A DNA stretch of 46,421 nucleotides, taken from NCBI GenBank assembly GCA_944392615.1, contig CALXXF010000019.1, forward strand, positions 1 through 46,421, in the 5' to 3' direction. Below are positions 8,617 through 17,400 of the stretch, one piece after another. The translations under genes and the position numbers were made by a program. Position 1 is the first letter of the stretch. Each line of letters starts with the position of its first letter. This DNA is from an uncultured Clostridia bacterium. Lineage in GTDB: Bacteria > Bacillota > Clostridia > Oscillospirales > CAG-272. The notes beneath the pieces are model-generated. The model searched no databases. It was not told the origin of the DNA and saw nothing but the letters and a program-made list of their open reading frames with translations.

Positions 8617-8621
8617 CACAC

Positions 8622-8671
8622 TTTCTGTATATTTTGTTGCTTTTTGTGTAAAACAGTCTGATAACACAAAA
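8622..8671. promoter_or_regulatory. Operator block of XRE-nrdG: degenerate NrdR-like box plus TTTTGTG-N16-CACAAAA dyad
   Basis: TTTTGTG (8642-8648) and CACAAAA (8665-8671) with a 16-bp spacer repeat the element seen upstream of nrdD; here the palindrome is longer (TTTTTGTGT / ACACAAAAA). Immediately beside it, 8622-8637 matches the NrdR consensus 11/16, in the same relative place as the good NrdR box of nrdD. The dyad is centred ~77 bp upstream of the predicted start. Confidence 0.5.
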
Positions 8672-8720
8672 AAATATACCGATTTGCGCAAATTCAAGAA
8701 ATAAATGCGGAGTCACGACC

Positions 8721-8768
8721 AAAAAGGCGCGGCAGGGGAGCAAATCATTTCCCTGCACACGCCTTTTT
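8721..8768 (-). terminator. Bidirectional terminator after kbl
   Basis: Two nested inverted repeats: outer AAAAAGGCG / CGCCTTTTT (8721-8729, 8760-8768) and inner GCAGGG / CCCTGC (8732-8737, 8751-8756). The T-run works in both directions. It ends the tdh-kbl transcript ~145 nt after kbl. No gene is seen elsewhere in 8672-8913. Confidence 0.8.
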
Positions 8769-8913
8769 CCATTTGCGTCGCTGACAAGAGCCACTGAAAA
8801 GCGCTTCACGCTTCTGCGGCGTTCTTTCATACCGACGTCAAAAGGTGCGACATCATATAAATTGCCTGTGAAACACGTCTTTCATCCTGCGCACATCCTG
8901 TTACGGCATAAAA

Positions 8914-10104
8914 TCAGAAGCCGAATTTTTCCCTTGCCGCAACAAAAGCGTCTACGCAGCGGTCTATGTCTTCGAATGTGTGCGCCGCCGACATCTGCGT
9001 GCGTATGCGCGCCTTTCCCTTAGGCACGACCGGATAATAGAATCCTGTGACGTATATTCCCTGATCAAGCATGAAATCCGCCACATCGGCAGAGAGCTTG
9101 GCGTCATACAGCATGACCGGAATAATCGGATGTCCGCTTCCGGCAAGGTCAAAGCCCTTCTCTGTCATGCGCTTTCTGAAATACTCGGCATTTGCCATCA
9201 CGCGGTCCCTTCTTGAGGTGTCTGCGCTTATCATATCAATCACCTTAATGGTTGCAGCACAAATGGCGGGGGCGACTGTGTTGCTGAAAAGATATGGACG
9301 GCTTCTCTGACGCAGAAGGTCAATTATCTCCTTGCGTCCGGACGTAAATCCGCCGGAAGCTCCTCCCATAGCCTTTCCGAATGTGCCCGTTATTATATCG
9401 ACACGGCCTGAAACGCCGCAGTGTTCGGAGCTTCCACGCCCCGTCCTTCCGACGAAGCCGGTAGCGTGGCTGTCATCCACCATTACAAGCGCATCATACT
9501 TGTCCGCAAGATCGCAGACGCCCTTGAGATTGGCAATTATGCCGTCCATCGAGAATACGCCGTCGGTAGCTATTACCTTAAGACGCGCGCCTTCCGCATC
9601 TGCCTGCTTAAGGCACTGCTCAAGCGATTCCATATCGTTGTTCTTGTATCTGTACCTCTTCGCCTTGCTGAGCCTTACTCCGTCTATTATTGAAGCGTGA
9701 TTCAGCTCGTCTGATATTATGGCATCCTCAGGCGTAGTTATCGTTTCAAAAAAGCCGCCGTTTGCGTCAAAGCAGGAGGAGTACAGTATGGTGTCCTCCG
9801 TACCGAGAAATTCCGATATTTTTCTTTCGAGCTCTTTATGTATCGTCTGTGTGCCGCAGATGAAACGAACGCTTGAAAGCCCGTATCCGTATTTGTCATA
9901 GCTTGCCTTGGCGGCTTCAATGACTTCCCCGTTGTCGGCAAGTCCGAGATAGTTGTTGGCGCAGAAATTTATGACAGCCGGCTTTTCGGTCGTTCCTATC
10001 ACATTTGACTGCTTTGTTGTTATTATGCGCTCGTTTTTCCAGAGACCCTGCTCCTTTATTTCGTCAAGGACGGCGCTTATAACTGTTTTTGTTTTATTGT
10101 ACAT
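8914..10104 (-). CDS. kbl: Glycine C-acetyltransferase (2-amino-3-ketobutyrate CoA ligase)
   Basis: PLP enzyme that cleaves 2-amino-3-oxobutyrate with CoA to glycine and acetyl-CoA, the second step of threonine catabolism by the Tdh route. At 396 residues it has the expected length for this alpha-oxoamine synthase. Seen: NNYLGLA near the N-terminus, the DDSHATGF motif (Asp/His contacting PLP), and [12 protein letters not shown] with the Schiff-base lysine at Lys244. The ATG has GGGGAGG 5 nt upstream. It lies 125 bp downstream of tdh on the same strand and shares a terminator with it, so the two form a tdh-kbl operon. Related 8-amino-7-oxononanoate synthase (BioF) looks similar, but the tdh neighbour favours Kbl. 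Confidence 0.93.
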   Translation of the reverse strand: MYNKTKTVISAVLDEIKEQGLWKNERIITTKQSNVIGTTEKPAVINFCANNYLGLADNGEVIEAAKASYDKYGYGLSSVRFICGTQTIHKELERKISEFLGTEDTILYSSCFDANGGFFETITTPEDAIISDELNHASIIDGVRLSKAKRYRYKNNDMESLEQCLKQADAEGARLKVIATDGVFSMDGIIANLKGVCDLADKYDALVMVDDSHATGFVGRTGRGSSEHCGVSGRVDIITGTFGKAMGGASGGFTSGRKEIIDLLRQRSRPYLFSNTVAPAICAATIKVIDMISADTSRRDRVMANAEYFRKRMTEKGFDLAGSGHPIIPVMLYDAKLSADVADFMLDQGIYVTGFYYPVVPKGKARIRTQMSAAHTFEDIDRCVDAFVAAREKFGF

Positions 10105-10229
10105 GGAGTCCTCCCCTTTCGGTCTAATTCAATACGGTATCTGATATGCAGATAAACTGCCGTTTTGCGCATGTGATCAGGTATTTTTCCGGACCTTTTC
10201 AACGTTCGCTGCGGTAAGCCCCGGAGCCT

Positions 10230-11261
10230 TTACAGACTGAGAACGATTTTACCGCTGTTTCCGGAAAGCATGAGCTCAAATCCCTTCTCAAAATCGTCGA
10301 AATTGAGCCTGTGTGTTATAACGCTGCTTATATCAAGGCCGCTCTGGAGCATTGTTGTCATCTTGTGCCATGTCTCGAACATTTCGCGTCCGTATATTCC
10401 CTTTATTTTGAGACATCCGAACACAATTTTGTTCCAGTCGACCACTGTCCCGGGGTTCTGTATTCCGAGAAGGGCTATCTTACCGCCGTGTATCATATTG
10501 TCTATCATGGAATTGAGGGCTTTTGCGTTGCCGCTCATTTCAAGGCCGACATCGAAGCCCTCTTTCATGCCGAGGGACTGTTTGACTTCGTCAATACTTA
10601 CCTTTCCGGTATTTACCGCCGTAACCGACGGGCAGACCTTTTTTGCAAGGTCGAGGCGGTAATCAACAAGGTCGGTTATGACGACGTTGCGGGCGCCTAC
10701 ATGCTTGCATATTGCCGCAGCCATTATTCCTATCGGTCCCGCTCCGGTTATAAGAACATCCTCGCCGACCATTTCAAACGAAAGAGCCGTGTGCGTAGCG
10801 TTTCCGTAGGGATCAAAAATGGCGTACATTTCTTCCGGTATTGAAGGATCACAAAGCCAGAGATTCGAAAGAGGTATGCAGGCATATTCAGCAAAAATGC
10901 CGGTCCTGTTGACGCCTATACCCTCTGTGTTTGGACAAAGGTGAAATCTTCCGGCTCTGCAGTTGCGGCACTTTCCGCACACCACATGCCCTTCTGAGCT
11001 CACGATATCACCCACATTGAACGATTTTGAGTGACCGTTTATCTCCACTATCTGACCGACATACTCGTGACCTATTATCATAGGAGTCTTTATTGTCGCT
11101 TTTGCCCAGTCATTCCAATCGTATATGTGAACGTCTGTACCGCATATCGCCACCTTGTGGACCTTTATCAGCGCCTCGCCTTCTTTGGGGGAAGGAACAT
11201 CCACCATCTCCTCCCACAATCCCCTTTCGGGGTATTTTTTCACAAGAGCACGCATTTTCAT
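10230..11261 (-). CDS. tdh: L-threonine 3-dehydrogenase (zinc, NAD)
   Basis: Oxidises L-threonine to 2-amino-3-oxobutyrate with NAD+, which Kbl then splits. Medium-chain zinc alcohol-dehydrogenase fold, 343 residues. Catalytic zinc region: [12 protein letters not shown] (Cys40) and GHEYVG (His65/Glu66). Structural zinc: Cys95, Cys98, Cys101 and Cys109. Rossmann motif GAGPIG at 173-178. The start at 11261 has AGAGGAGG ~10 nt upstream; a second Met two codons in is possible. It is first in the tdh-kbl operon. I found no convincing promoter in the ~270 bp upstream, which holds a 13-bp triplicate repeat. In enterobacteria this operon is Lrp-controlled; an Lrp/AsnC gene lies 10 kb away, but no link is shown here. 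Confidence 0.93.
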   Translation of the reverse strand: MKMRALVKKYPERGLWEEMVDVPSPKEGEALIKVHKVAICGTDVHIYDWNDWAKATIKTPMIIGHEYVGQIVEINGHSKSFNVGDIVSSEGHVVCGKCRNCRAGRFHLCPNTEGIGVNRTGIFAEYACIPLSNLWLCDPSIPEEMYAIFDPYGNATHTALSFEMVGEDVLITGAGPIGIMAAAICKHVGARNVVITDLVDYRLDLAKKVCPSVTAVNTGKVSIDEVKQSLGMKEGFDVGLEMSGNAKALNSMIDNMIHGGKIALLGIQNPGTVVDWNKIVFGCLKIKGIYGREMFETWHKMTTMLQSGLDISSVITHRLNFDDFEKGFELMLSGNSGKIVLSL

Positions 11262-11365
11262 GTGCCGTCATCCTCCTCTTTACTCAAAAACATTTATATT
11301 GTCTTTTGTATTGCCTCTCGTTTGTATATACCTGCATATGCGCTTTTTGCTCTTTGCATATCTGC

Positions 11366-11404
11366 ATTGCCCCCGTTAATTGCCCCCGTTAATTGCCCCC
11401 GTTA
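11366..11404. repeat. Three tandem 13-bp repeats upstream of tdh
   Basis: ATTGCCCCCGTTA occurs three times head-to-tail without a mismatch. It lies ~105 bp upstream of the tdh start codon, between it and the end of the GNAT gene. Function unknown; the exactness suggests recent slippage. Confidence 0.85.
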
Positions 11405-11532
11405 TTTGACACGCAGGGATAAAATACGTCGGATACATCATTTGCAAGAAAGCAGCGGGGCGCATATCCCAGACCGGACATTCTGTGCAGCGTCAGTCCC
11501 GTCAGCATCAGGTGCTGAAGGGCAAATGAAAT

Positions 11533-12435
11533 TCAGTTGTAAAGTATATTGACATATTCGTCCCTAAGGGTATTATCAGCGCACACGACGGGGACAGCTT
11601 CTCCCCTCTCTTCGGCAGGAAAAAACGCACACGCGCGCTCGTATCCGAAAAAGGCGCATATTTCGGGTATGAGTTCATCCGCAAGAGACCCGCGGCAAAG
11701 AATTTCATGAACTGTCAGCATATCCTTTTTCTTTTCGGCAAAAAAGCAGACGCCTCTTATGCTTCCCGTCTTATAGCGGGAAAAATTTTCGGAAAAGGAC
11801 AGGTATTTATCCTGCCATATCAGTGCCTTTCCGACAAAAAAGCTGCTTCGCTCTCTGTTGTAATCGACAGGAGAAATCAGCTTCACCGGTGTGCTGCCTG
11901 TCCCTGCAGGATATTCCCGGCGCGAAAGCATTACCCTGACGTCCATGCCGCATTCCGAAAGAAGCTTCGCATCACTGCAGTCCGACGCAGAGACGAAGTA
12001 CCCCGCCCCTCTCTGTCTGCAAAGCGTTCTTGCACTCTTATGGAGGTCTTTGCAGATCCTGTTTCCGGAATATCCGGGTGCGACAGAAGCGCCGTATCCG
12101 TAGTAAAACCTCTTTCGCGGTTCAAATATATTGTTGTAATCTGTCTGCACCGAAGCGTATGCAGGTATCATGTAGACGGCTCCCAGCAGACGCGGGCCAT
12201 CGTGACATACAAGGGTGTCGGAAGAAGATGCAAATGTCTCCAAAAAGTCAGAAACGAACTTTTTGTCCTGACCTTCACGGCAGAGATACATACCTGCCAG
12301 CGCCTTTCGGAGCTTTCCCTCTTCGGGCTTGAATTTTCTCACAAAATCTGAAAGAAGAACAATCTGAGACTGTTCTGCGTTGTCAATTTGCTCGGCGTGA
12401 TTTGTTTTCCCGGCCTCTGTCTTTATTGTTGGCAT
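11533..12435 (-). CDS. GNAT-family N-acetyltransferase-like protein
   Basis: About 300 residues. The middle carries a GNAT-like acetyl-CoA core: a strand pair ending in YYGYGASVAPGYSGNRICKDL, followed by a helix and AGYFVSASD; the substrate is unknown. The C-terminal ~120 residues are not recognised. The chosen ATG at 12435 overlaps the end of the preceding DUF2156 gene by 13 nt; an ATG nine codons upstream (12462) is also open. Neither has a clear Shine-Dalgarno site, so translation is probably coupled to the upstream gene. A similar pairing of a GNAT gene with a DUF2156 gene is familiar in Clostridia from memory, suggesting both act on one aminoacyl or lipid-type substrate; this is inference. 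Confidence 0.65.
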   Translation of the reverse strand: MPTIKTEAGKTNHAEQIDNAEQSQIVLLSDFVRKFKPEEGKLRKALAGMYLCREGQDKKFVSDFLETFASSSDTLVCHDGPRLLGAVYMIPAYASVQTDYNNIFEPRKRFYYGYGASVAPGYSGNRICKDLHKSARTLCRQRGAGYFVSASDCSDAKLLSECGMDVRVMLSRREYPAGTGSTPVKLISPVDYNRERSSFFVGKALIWQDKYLSFSENFSRYKTGSIRGVCFFAEKKKDMLTVHEILCRGSLADELIPEICAFFGYERACAFFPAEERGEAVPVVCADNTLRDEYVNILYN

Positions 12436-13286
12436 AATGTATATATCTCGTTGAAAGCACATGGCTGCGCATCGCGTTTGTGTATGCGCAATCCGGAAAT
12501 ACCGAGATCCTCCTCGCGGTTTATATATTTTACTCTGTCTGGCAGAGCTTTGTACAATTCGAGCTTCATCAGAGCGTCAACGTCATCTTCAAGCGTTTTG
12601 GCTATGTGAATATCGAAGGTGTCCTCTGTTATGAAGCTTCCCATATTGAATCCGACCGGCACGCTGTCACGGAAAAGAATGTTGCCGTACAGAAAGAGAG
12701 AGTCAAAGTTTTCAATAGCCTCAAGCGTCTGCATAACATCTGCAGAATCTGCCGAGCGCCTCTTTGCCCAGTCAAGCGTTATACTGCGGGCAACCGGAAG
12801 GTTTCCGGCACATAAAGCTGTCGAAAAAAGGTTCCCGCTTCTGAGCGCCTTGTTTATCTTTGCACGCTGATAGGCAAATTTCTTTCCGCGCATCTCTGTC
12901 TGCTCTGCCCGGTCATAGATGTATTCATCACATGCGTGATCGGGGAGTATGCTGAAAACGCCCGGAAAATATGAGCGGCAGAAATCACAGTCGCCGGCTG
13001 AGCAATAAAGAAAGCGGGGGGCAGAAGCACTATTGCCTGCGTTTGAACAGAGTATTTCTTCGATAAACGCCTTTTTTTGCATTTCACCGCCGCAGGGAAA
13101 GAAAAAGTCGCCGCCGCAGGCGACGACAAAGGCATCGTCCACTATTCTGACCGACAGCTCCATGGCGTTCCGCCACAGAAAGAGACTTACAAACGAATGC
13201 GATGACTGAACATGACCGCATGCTCTTCTTATCCTCTCTATGCTGTCCATGACCGGAAAATCTATCTCTGTAAAACCGTGCCGCAT
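12423..13286 (-). CDS. DUF2156 protein (LPG-synthase C-terminal-like acyl/aminoacyl transferase fold)
   Basis: 287 residues. The sequence follows the DUF2156 pattern: an N-terminal half with SFVSLFLWRNAMELSVRI, then the block beginning GKKFAYQRAKINKALR, a GFNMGSFITEDTFDIHIAK strand region and the ending KYINREEDLGISGLR. This is the fold of the C-terminal catalytic domain of lysyl-phosphatidylglycerol synthase, but no membrane part is present, so it is a soluble protein of unknown substrate. The ATG at 13286 is chosen because homologues begin at this point; a longer frame starting at TTG 13418 would add an implausible hydrophobic leader. The ribosome site (AAGGGG, ~14 nt away) is poor. First gene of a pair with the GNAT gene. 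Confidence 0.7.
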   Translation of the reverse strand: MRHGFTEIDFPVMDSIERIRRACGHVQSSHSFVSLFLWRNAMELSVRIVDDAFVVACGGDFFFPCGGEMQKKAFIEEILCSNAGNSASAPRFLYCSAGDCDFCRSYFPGVFSILPDHACDEYIYDRAEQTEMRGKKFAYQRAKINKALRSGNLFSTALCAGNLPVARSITLDWAKRRSADSADVMQTLEAIENFDSLFLYGNILFRDSVPVGFNMGSFITEDTFDIHIAKTLEDDVDALMKLELYKALPDRVKYINREEDLGISGLRIHKRDAQPCAFNEIYTLCQQ

Positions 13287-13535
13287 AGCTAAGTAAAATA
13301 CCCCTTTTTGTGGTATGTTAACACTTACAAATGAACTGAATGTGAACAAAAAGCATAGATAATGAAAAAACGGTGCTTGTGAAGACATACAACGTCTCTT
13401 AAGCGGATTTACAGGCAAGTTTCAGAAACCCTGCTGATATCCGGAAAAGCCACCGGCGTTTATCCGAAAATACCGGCGCTTTCTGAGAAAAGATACCTGC
13501 GTTTTGAAAATGCCGCCGACTTTTGAAAAAAGCGC

Positions 13536-13564
13536 TTGATTTCAGAGGAAAAAATTGATATAAT
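13536..13564 (+). promoter_or_regulatory. tex promoter
   Basis: TTGATT (13536-13541), 17-bp spacer, TATAAT (13559-13564). Transcription would start ~13571, ~70 nt before the tex ATG. Confidence 0.75.
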
Positions 13565-13639
13565 TATCCTGTTACAGACCGTTTCTGAATACATGGGGAA
13601 TGCGTCGGAAAAAGCAAAGACAGGAAAGGCACCGGGAAC

Positions 13640-15799
13640 ATGAACATAATCGAAACAATATCGGCGGAGCTCGGAATAAAAGCATGGCAGACCGAGGCAG
13701 CCGTAAAACTAATAGACGAGGGCAACACTATCCCGTTCATAGCGCGTTACCGCAAGGAGGCGCACGGCTCTTTAGACGATCAGGTACTAAGAGAGCTTTC
13801 GGACAGGCTTGCATATCTGCGCAATCTCAATGACACTCGCGACAAGATCCGCGCGCTCATAGATGAGCAGGGCAAGCTGACCGAAGAGATATCGGAAGCG
13901 CTCGACGCCGCCAGGACGCTCACGGAAATAGAAGACATATACCGTCCCTACAGACCGAAGCGCAAGACTCGCGCGTCGATTGCAAAAGCAAAGGGACTCG
14001 ACCCTCTCGCTCAGGCGATTTACGAGCAGCGCAGTGACTCGCCGTCGCCGCTTGAGCTGGCGGCAGCCTATGTAGACCCTGAAAAGGACGTTGCGGACGC
14101 CGAGCAGGCGCTTGCCGGCGCAAAAGACATAATAGCCGAGCTCATATCAGACGATGCGGAGCTCAGGAAGAGACTCAGATATGTCTGCATGATGAACTCT
14201 CTCATAACCTCTAAGGCAGTCGGGGAGGATATCGGGGTATACGAGAATTACGCCGATTTTTCTGAGCCGGCGTCAAAAATAGCCTCGCACCGGGTGCTTG
14301 CGATCAACAGAGGAGAGCGCGAGGAAAAGCTCAAGGTGACTGTGGAATTTGACCGTACCAAGGCGATGTCGATAATAAAGACACTGCATATAAAGGATTC
14401 GTCCCCCTGCACTGCCGCAGTTACCGAGGCGGCGGAGGACGCCTACGACAGACTCATATTTCCCTCTCTTGAACGCGAGATAAGAAACACGCTCACCGAA
14501 AACGCGGATGAGAGCGCAATGAAGGTGTTTTCGGTAAATCTCCGCAACCTCTTGATGCAGCCGCCGGTAAGAGGAAAGGTGGCTCTGGGACTTGACCCAG
14601 GGTACAGGACAGGCTGTAAGGTGGCGGTAGTTGATGCTACGGGAAAGGTGCTTGACACCGGCGTTATATTCCCGGTTGAACAGTTCGGGAAGACAGAGCA
14701 GGCGAAAAGGCTTCTGCGCGGATGGATAGAAAAGCACGGCGTCGAAATAATAGCGATAGGAAACGGAACGGCATCTCATGAGACAGAGGTGTTTGCCGCC
14801 GGCGTCATCAAGGAATACGGCGGAAAGGTTTCGTATATGGTTGTAAGCGAGGCGGGTGCGTCGGTATACTCGGCATCAAAGCTTGCGGCGGAGGAATTTC
14901 CGGACTACGATGTATCCCTGCGTTCAGCGGTGTCGATAGCGCGCAGACTTCAGGACCCGCTCGCTGAGCTTGTAAAAATAGACCCAAAGGCAATAGGAAT
15001 AGGACAGTACCAGCACGACATGCCGCAGGCGCGCCTTACCGACGCGCTGACCGGCGTCGTGGAGGACTGCGTCAACACGGTCGGCGTGGACCTCAACACA
15101 GCTTCGGTACAGCTTCTATCCCGCGTTTCAGGTATAAATGCCGCCATAGCCAAAAATATAGTCGGATACAGACAGGAAAACGGGGCATTCCGCTCGCGCT
15201 CCGCACTGCTCAAGGTGCCTAAGCTCGGACCTAAGGCGTTTCAGCAGTGCGCCGGATTCCTCAGGATACCCGGAGCATCCAATCCGCTCGACAACACCTC
15301 TGTGCACCCTGAAAGCTATGAGGCGGCGGAGCTTTTGCTGCGCGAATGCGGATATTCAGACGCAGATTTGGGAAGCGGACTTCCCGAAATCGACGAAAGA
15401 GTACAGAGCGAGGGAATTGAAAAGCTGGCTGAAAAGACCGGAGTGGGCGTGCCGACCCTGAACGACATAATAAAGGAACTCAAACGCCCCGGAAGAGATG
15501 TCAGGGACGAGCTTCCGCCTCCCATGCTGCGCACCGATGTAATGAGCCTTGAGGATCTGACACCGGGCATGGAGCTTACGGGCACCGTGCGCAATGTCAC
15601 CGATTTCGGCGCGTTCATAGATATAGGAGTACACGAGGACGGTCTGGTACATATATCGCAGATATGCTCCAAATATATAAAGCACCCGTCAGAGGTCCTC
15701 AAAGTCGGCGATATAGTAAAGGTATGGGTCTTGTCAGCCGACGCCAAAAAGAAGCGTATCTCACTGACGATGAAAGAAAGCTCCCGTCCGGTATCGTGA
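13640..15799 (+). CDS. tex: Tex family RNA-binding transcription accessory protein
   Basis: 719 residues, normal for Tex/YhgF proteins, the bacterial relatives of eukaryotic Spt6. They bind nucleic acid and affect transcription and gene expression; the precise biochemical role varies. Domains seen: N-terminal helical Tex region with IPFIARYRKEAHGSLDD near residue 33; the YqgF/RNase-H-like core starting KVALGLDPGYRTGCKVAVVD (~312); helix-hairpin-helix segment (~490-560, with ALLKVPKLGPKAFQQCAGFLRI); and a C-terminal S1 RNA-binding domain (~640-712, VTDFGAFIDIGVHEDGLVHIS). The ATG has GGGAA close upstream and an AAAGG further away. Followed after 88 bp by the double-HTH regulator on the same strand; a common transcript is possible. 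Confidence 0.95.
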   Translation: MNIIETISAELGIKAWQTEAAVKLIDEGNTIPFIARYRKEAHGSLDDQVLRELSDRLAYLRNLNDTRDKIRALIDEQGKLTEEISEALDAARTLTEIEDIYRPYRPKRKTRASIAKAKGLDPLAQAIYEQRSDSPSPLELAAAYVDPEKDVADAEQALAGAKDIIAELISDDAELRKRLRYVCMMNSLITSKAVGEDIGVYENYADFSEPASKIASHRVLAINRGEREEKLKVTVEFDRTKAMSIIKTLHIKDSSPCTAAVTEAAEDAYDRLIFPSLEREIRNTLTENADESAMKVFSVNLRNLLMQPPVRGKVALGLDPGYRTGCKVAVVDATGKVLDTGVIFPVEQFGKTEQAKRLLRGWIEKHGVEIIAIGNGTASHETEVFAAGVIKEYGGKVSYMVVSEAGASVYSASKLAAEEFPDYDVSLRSAVSIARRLQDPLAELVKIDPKAIGIGQYQHDMPQARLTDALTGVVEDCVNTVGVDLNTASVQLLSRVSGINAAIAKNIVGYRQENGAFRSRSALLKVPKLGPKAFQQCAGFLRIPGASNPLDNTSVHPESYEAAELLLRECGYSDADLGSGLPEIDERVQSEGIEKLAEKTGVGVPTLNDIIKELKRPGRDVRDELPPPMLRTDVMSLEDLTPGMELTGTVRNVTDFGAFIDIGVHEDGLVHISQICSKYIKHPSEVLKVGDIVKVWVLSADAKKKRISLTMKESSRPVS

Positions 15800-15887
15800 G
15801 ACAGAAAAAGGCATATAGCGGGCACAGCGCTGCGACTTTCACTTAAAAAGCAAAAAAGTAGGACGGGTCGACGAAAGGAGAAATGTC

Positions 15888-17015
15888 ATGGATCAGAAGG
15901 CTATTGCCGAAAGGCTCGCACAAATGCGGAAAAATTCCGGTCTGTCACAGAGCCGGGTTGCTCAGCTCACGTCTGTCAGCCGCCAGGCGGTGAGCAAATG
16001 GGAAAAGGGCGACTCGTCTCCTTCTGCAGAAAACTATTCACTTCTTGCACTGCTTTATCATCACAGCATAGATGAAATAATAAAGGGAGAGCCCTTTCAG
16101 GAGCCCTCACAGAACATCGACGGACAGGATGACATCTTCTCTTCCCTTCCGGCTGTAGAAGGCTCCTCCCTTGCAGAGCGCTTTCAGTTTCTGCGCAAAT
16201 ATTTCGGTCTTTCCCAGACAGAGGCGGCGCAGAGACTTTCTGTCAGCCGTCAGTCAATAAGCAAATGGGAACGCGGGGAAGCGGCTCCTGATATAGATAA
16301 AATCGTTCAGATATGCGAGCTGTGGAACATCCCTCTCTCCTGCCTCTTTCCGCCTGCCGTACTTAATGAGCAGACGGAAGACTCCGGCGCCGCGTCTTCT
16401 GCGCCGCAAACGAAAAAAATGAGATTATCGGCGGCTGAAAAAAATGATGCACCCGGCCAAAAAGCTGCCGACACCAGCGCTTCCGATGAAGGCGCAGACG
16501 AGGGCGGCTCTGACACCAGCGCTTCCGATGAAGGCGCAGACAAGGGCGACTCTGACACCAGCGCTTCCGATGAAGGCGCAGACAAGGGCGACTCTGACAC
16601 CAGCGCTTCCGATAAAGATGCAGATGAGGGCGGCTCTGACACCAGCGCTTCCGATAAAGATGCAGATGAGGGCGGCTCCTCTGCAGACAGAATCTCATAT
16701 ACAGATACCGTAAAGCCAGAAGAAGATAAAAGCAACTCCATTCGTGCAACCGATAAAGGCAATAAAAAGAACGCCTGCGTAACGCATGCGCACCTGCCGT
16801 CCTGGGTCAGACCCGGACACAGGAGAAAGCCAAAAGAAATAAAGAAAAAGGAGCCCGCCTTCAAATCCCTTTCCGACATCGGTCCAAATGACCCTGCTTA
16901 CGTATATATAGGTAAGGACAACGGAAAAATAAGAACCATGCTCCCGCTTCTCGCCGTGATTCCGATATGCGTCACAGCTGTGGCGCTTCTGATAAGACGC
17001 GAGCTTAATAAATAG
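15888..17015 (+). CDS. Double XRE-HTH regulator with repeat linker and C-terminal membrane anchor
   Basis: 375 residues in four parts. Two separate Cro/CI-type HTH domains (about 5-66 and 94-155) share the SRQAVSKWEKG / SRQSISKWERG recognition segment, so they are a tandem duplication. A low-complexity acidic linker follows, with five 14-residue repeats of the type DTSASDEGADEGGS (195-264). Then come a basic stretch (KPKEIKKKEP) and a single hydrophobic helix (~352-369) with RRELNK at the very end. The protein is thus predicted to be held at the membrane with both DNA-binding domains in the cytoplasm. AAAGGAG lies 9 nt before the ATG. Target genes are unknown. The repeat array could vary in length without shifting the frame. 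Confidence 0.8.
   Translation: MDQKAIAERLAQMRKNSGLSQSRVAQLTSVSRQAVSKWEKGDSSPSAENYSLLALLYHHSIDEIIKGEPFQEPSQNIDGQDDIFSSLPAVEGSSLAERFQFLRKYFGLSQTEAAQRLSVSRQSISKWERGEAAPDIDKIVQICELWNIPLSCLFPPAVLNEQTEDSGAASSAPQTKKMRLSAAEKNDAPGQKAADTSASDEGADEGGSDTSASDEGADKGDSDTSASDEGADKGDSDTSASDKDADEGGSDTSASDKDADEGGSSADRISYTDTVKPEEDKSNSIRATDKGNKKNACVTHAHLPSWVRPGHRRKPKEIKKKEPAFKSLSDIGPNDPAYVYIGKDNGKIRTMLPLLAVIPICVTAVALLIRRELNK
16470..16679 (+). repeat. 42-bp minisatellite, five units, in-frame
   Basis: Five head-to-tail 42-bp units (16470, 16512, 16554, 16596, 16638), differing at a few positions. Each unit encodes 14 residues of the acidic linker of the double-HTH regulator. Units 2-3 and 4-5 are near-identical pairs, indicating recent expansion. 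Confidence 0.9.
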
Positions 17016-17400
17016 AGACCGTGGTCTTTTCAGGTCTGCCTTTGGTGACCGGGCGTTGCCTTTATGATATTGCCACAGACCTTTATACCGGAAATTTGGT
17101 CGCATGCGGACTTTCCGGTTTGCCAGGTTGGACCGGCCATCAGGAACAAAGCCTCATCAGGAACAAAGCCTCATGCGGCAGAAAAAATCCCGCCGGCTGT
17201 TCCTTCGAGGCGAATACAGAACACCTGAAAACGGGCTGCCCGCTGCTGTGGTCCGCACTGCGCTTTCGGACATGTCCAACGCTCTCATACCGCACTTCAT
17301 GTCAAAAGATCATTGCAAATAAAACATAAAACACGCGCAAAACGCTTTTTCAAAATTTCAAAAACAAGGGCATTAACATGTCCGTATCAGGAGGCTGTTT
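17016..17400. other. Non-coding spacer upstream of gpmI
   Basis: No gene recognised. It contains an 8-bp inverted repeat, ACCGGAAA (17087-17094) and TTTCCGGT (17112-17119), with a GCATGC core, which may terminate the upstream gene. There is also a perfect 17-bp direct repeat in two copies (17138-17154, 17155-17171). AT-rich sequence before 17400 presumably holds the gpmI promoter, but no clear hexamer pair stands out. Confidence 0.5.

Noticed and set aside
8588..8830. 80-codon frame upstream of the XRE gene
   Set aside because: It covers the consensus promoter, the operator dyad and the kbl terminator, and has no homology pattern.
16307..16879. Ser/Pro-rich frames opposite the double-HTH gene
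   Set aside because: They are antisense shadows of the 42-bp repeat; the sense frame has HTH domains and a ribosome site.
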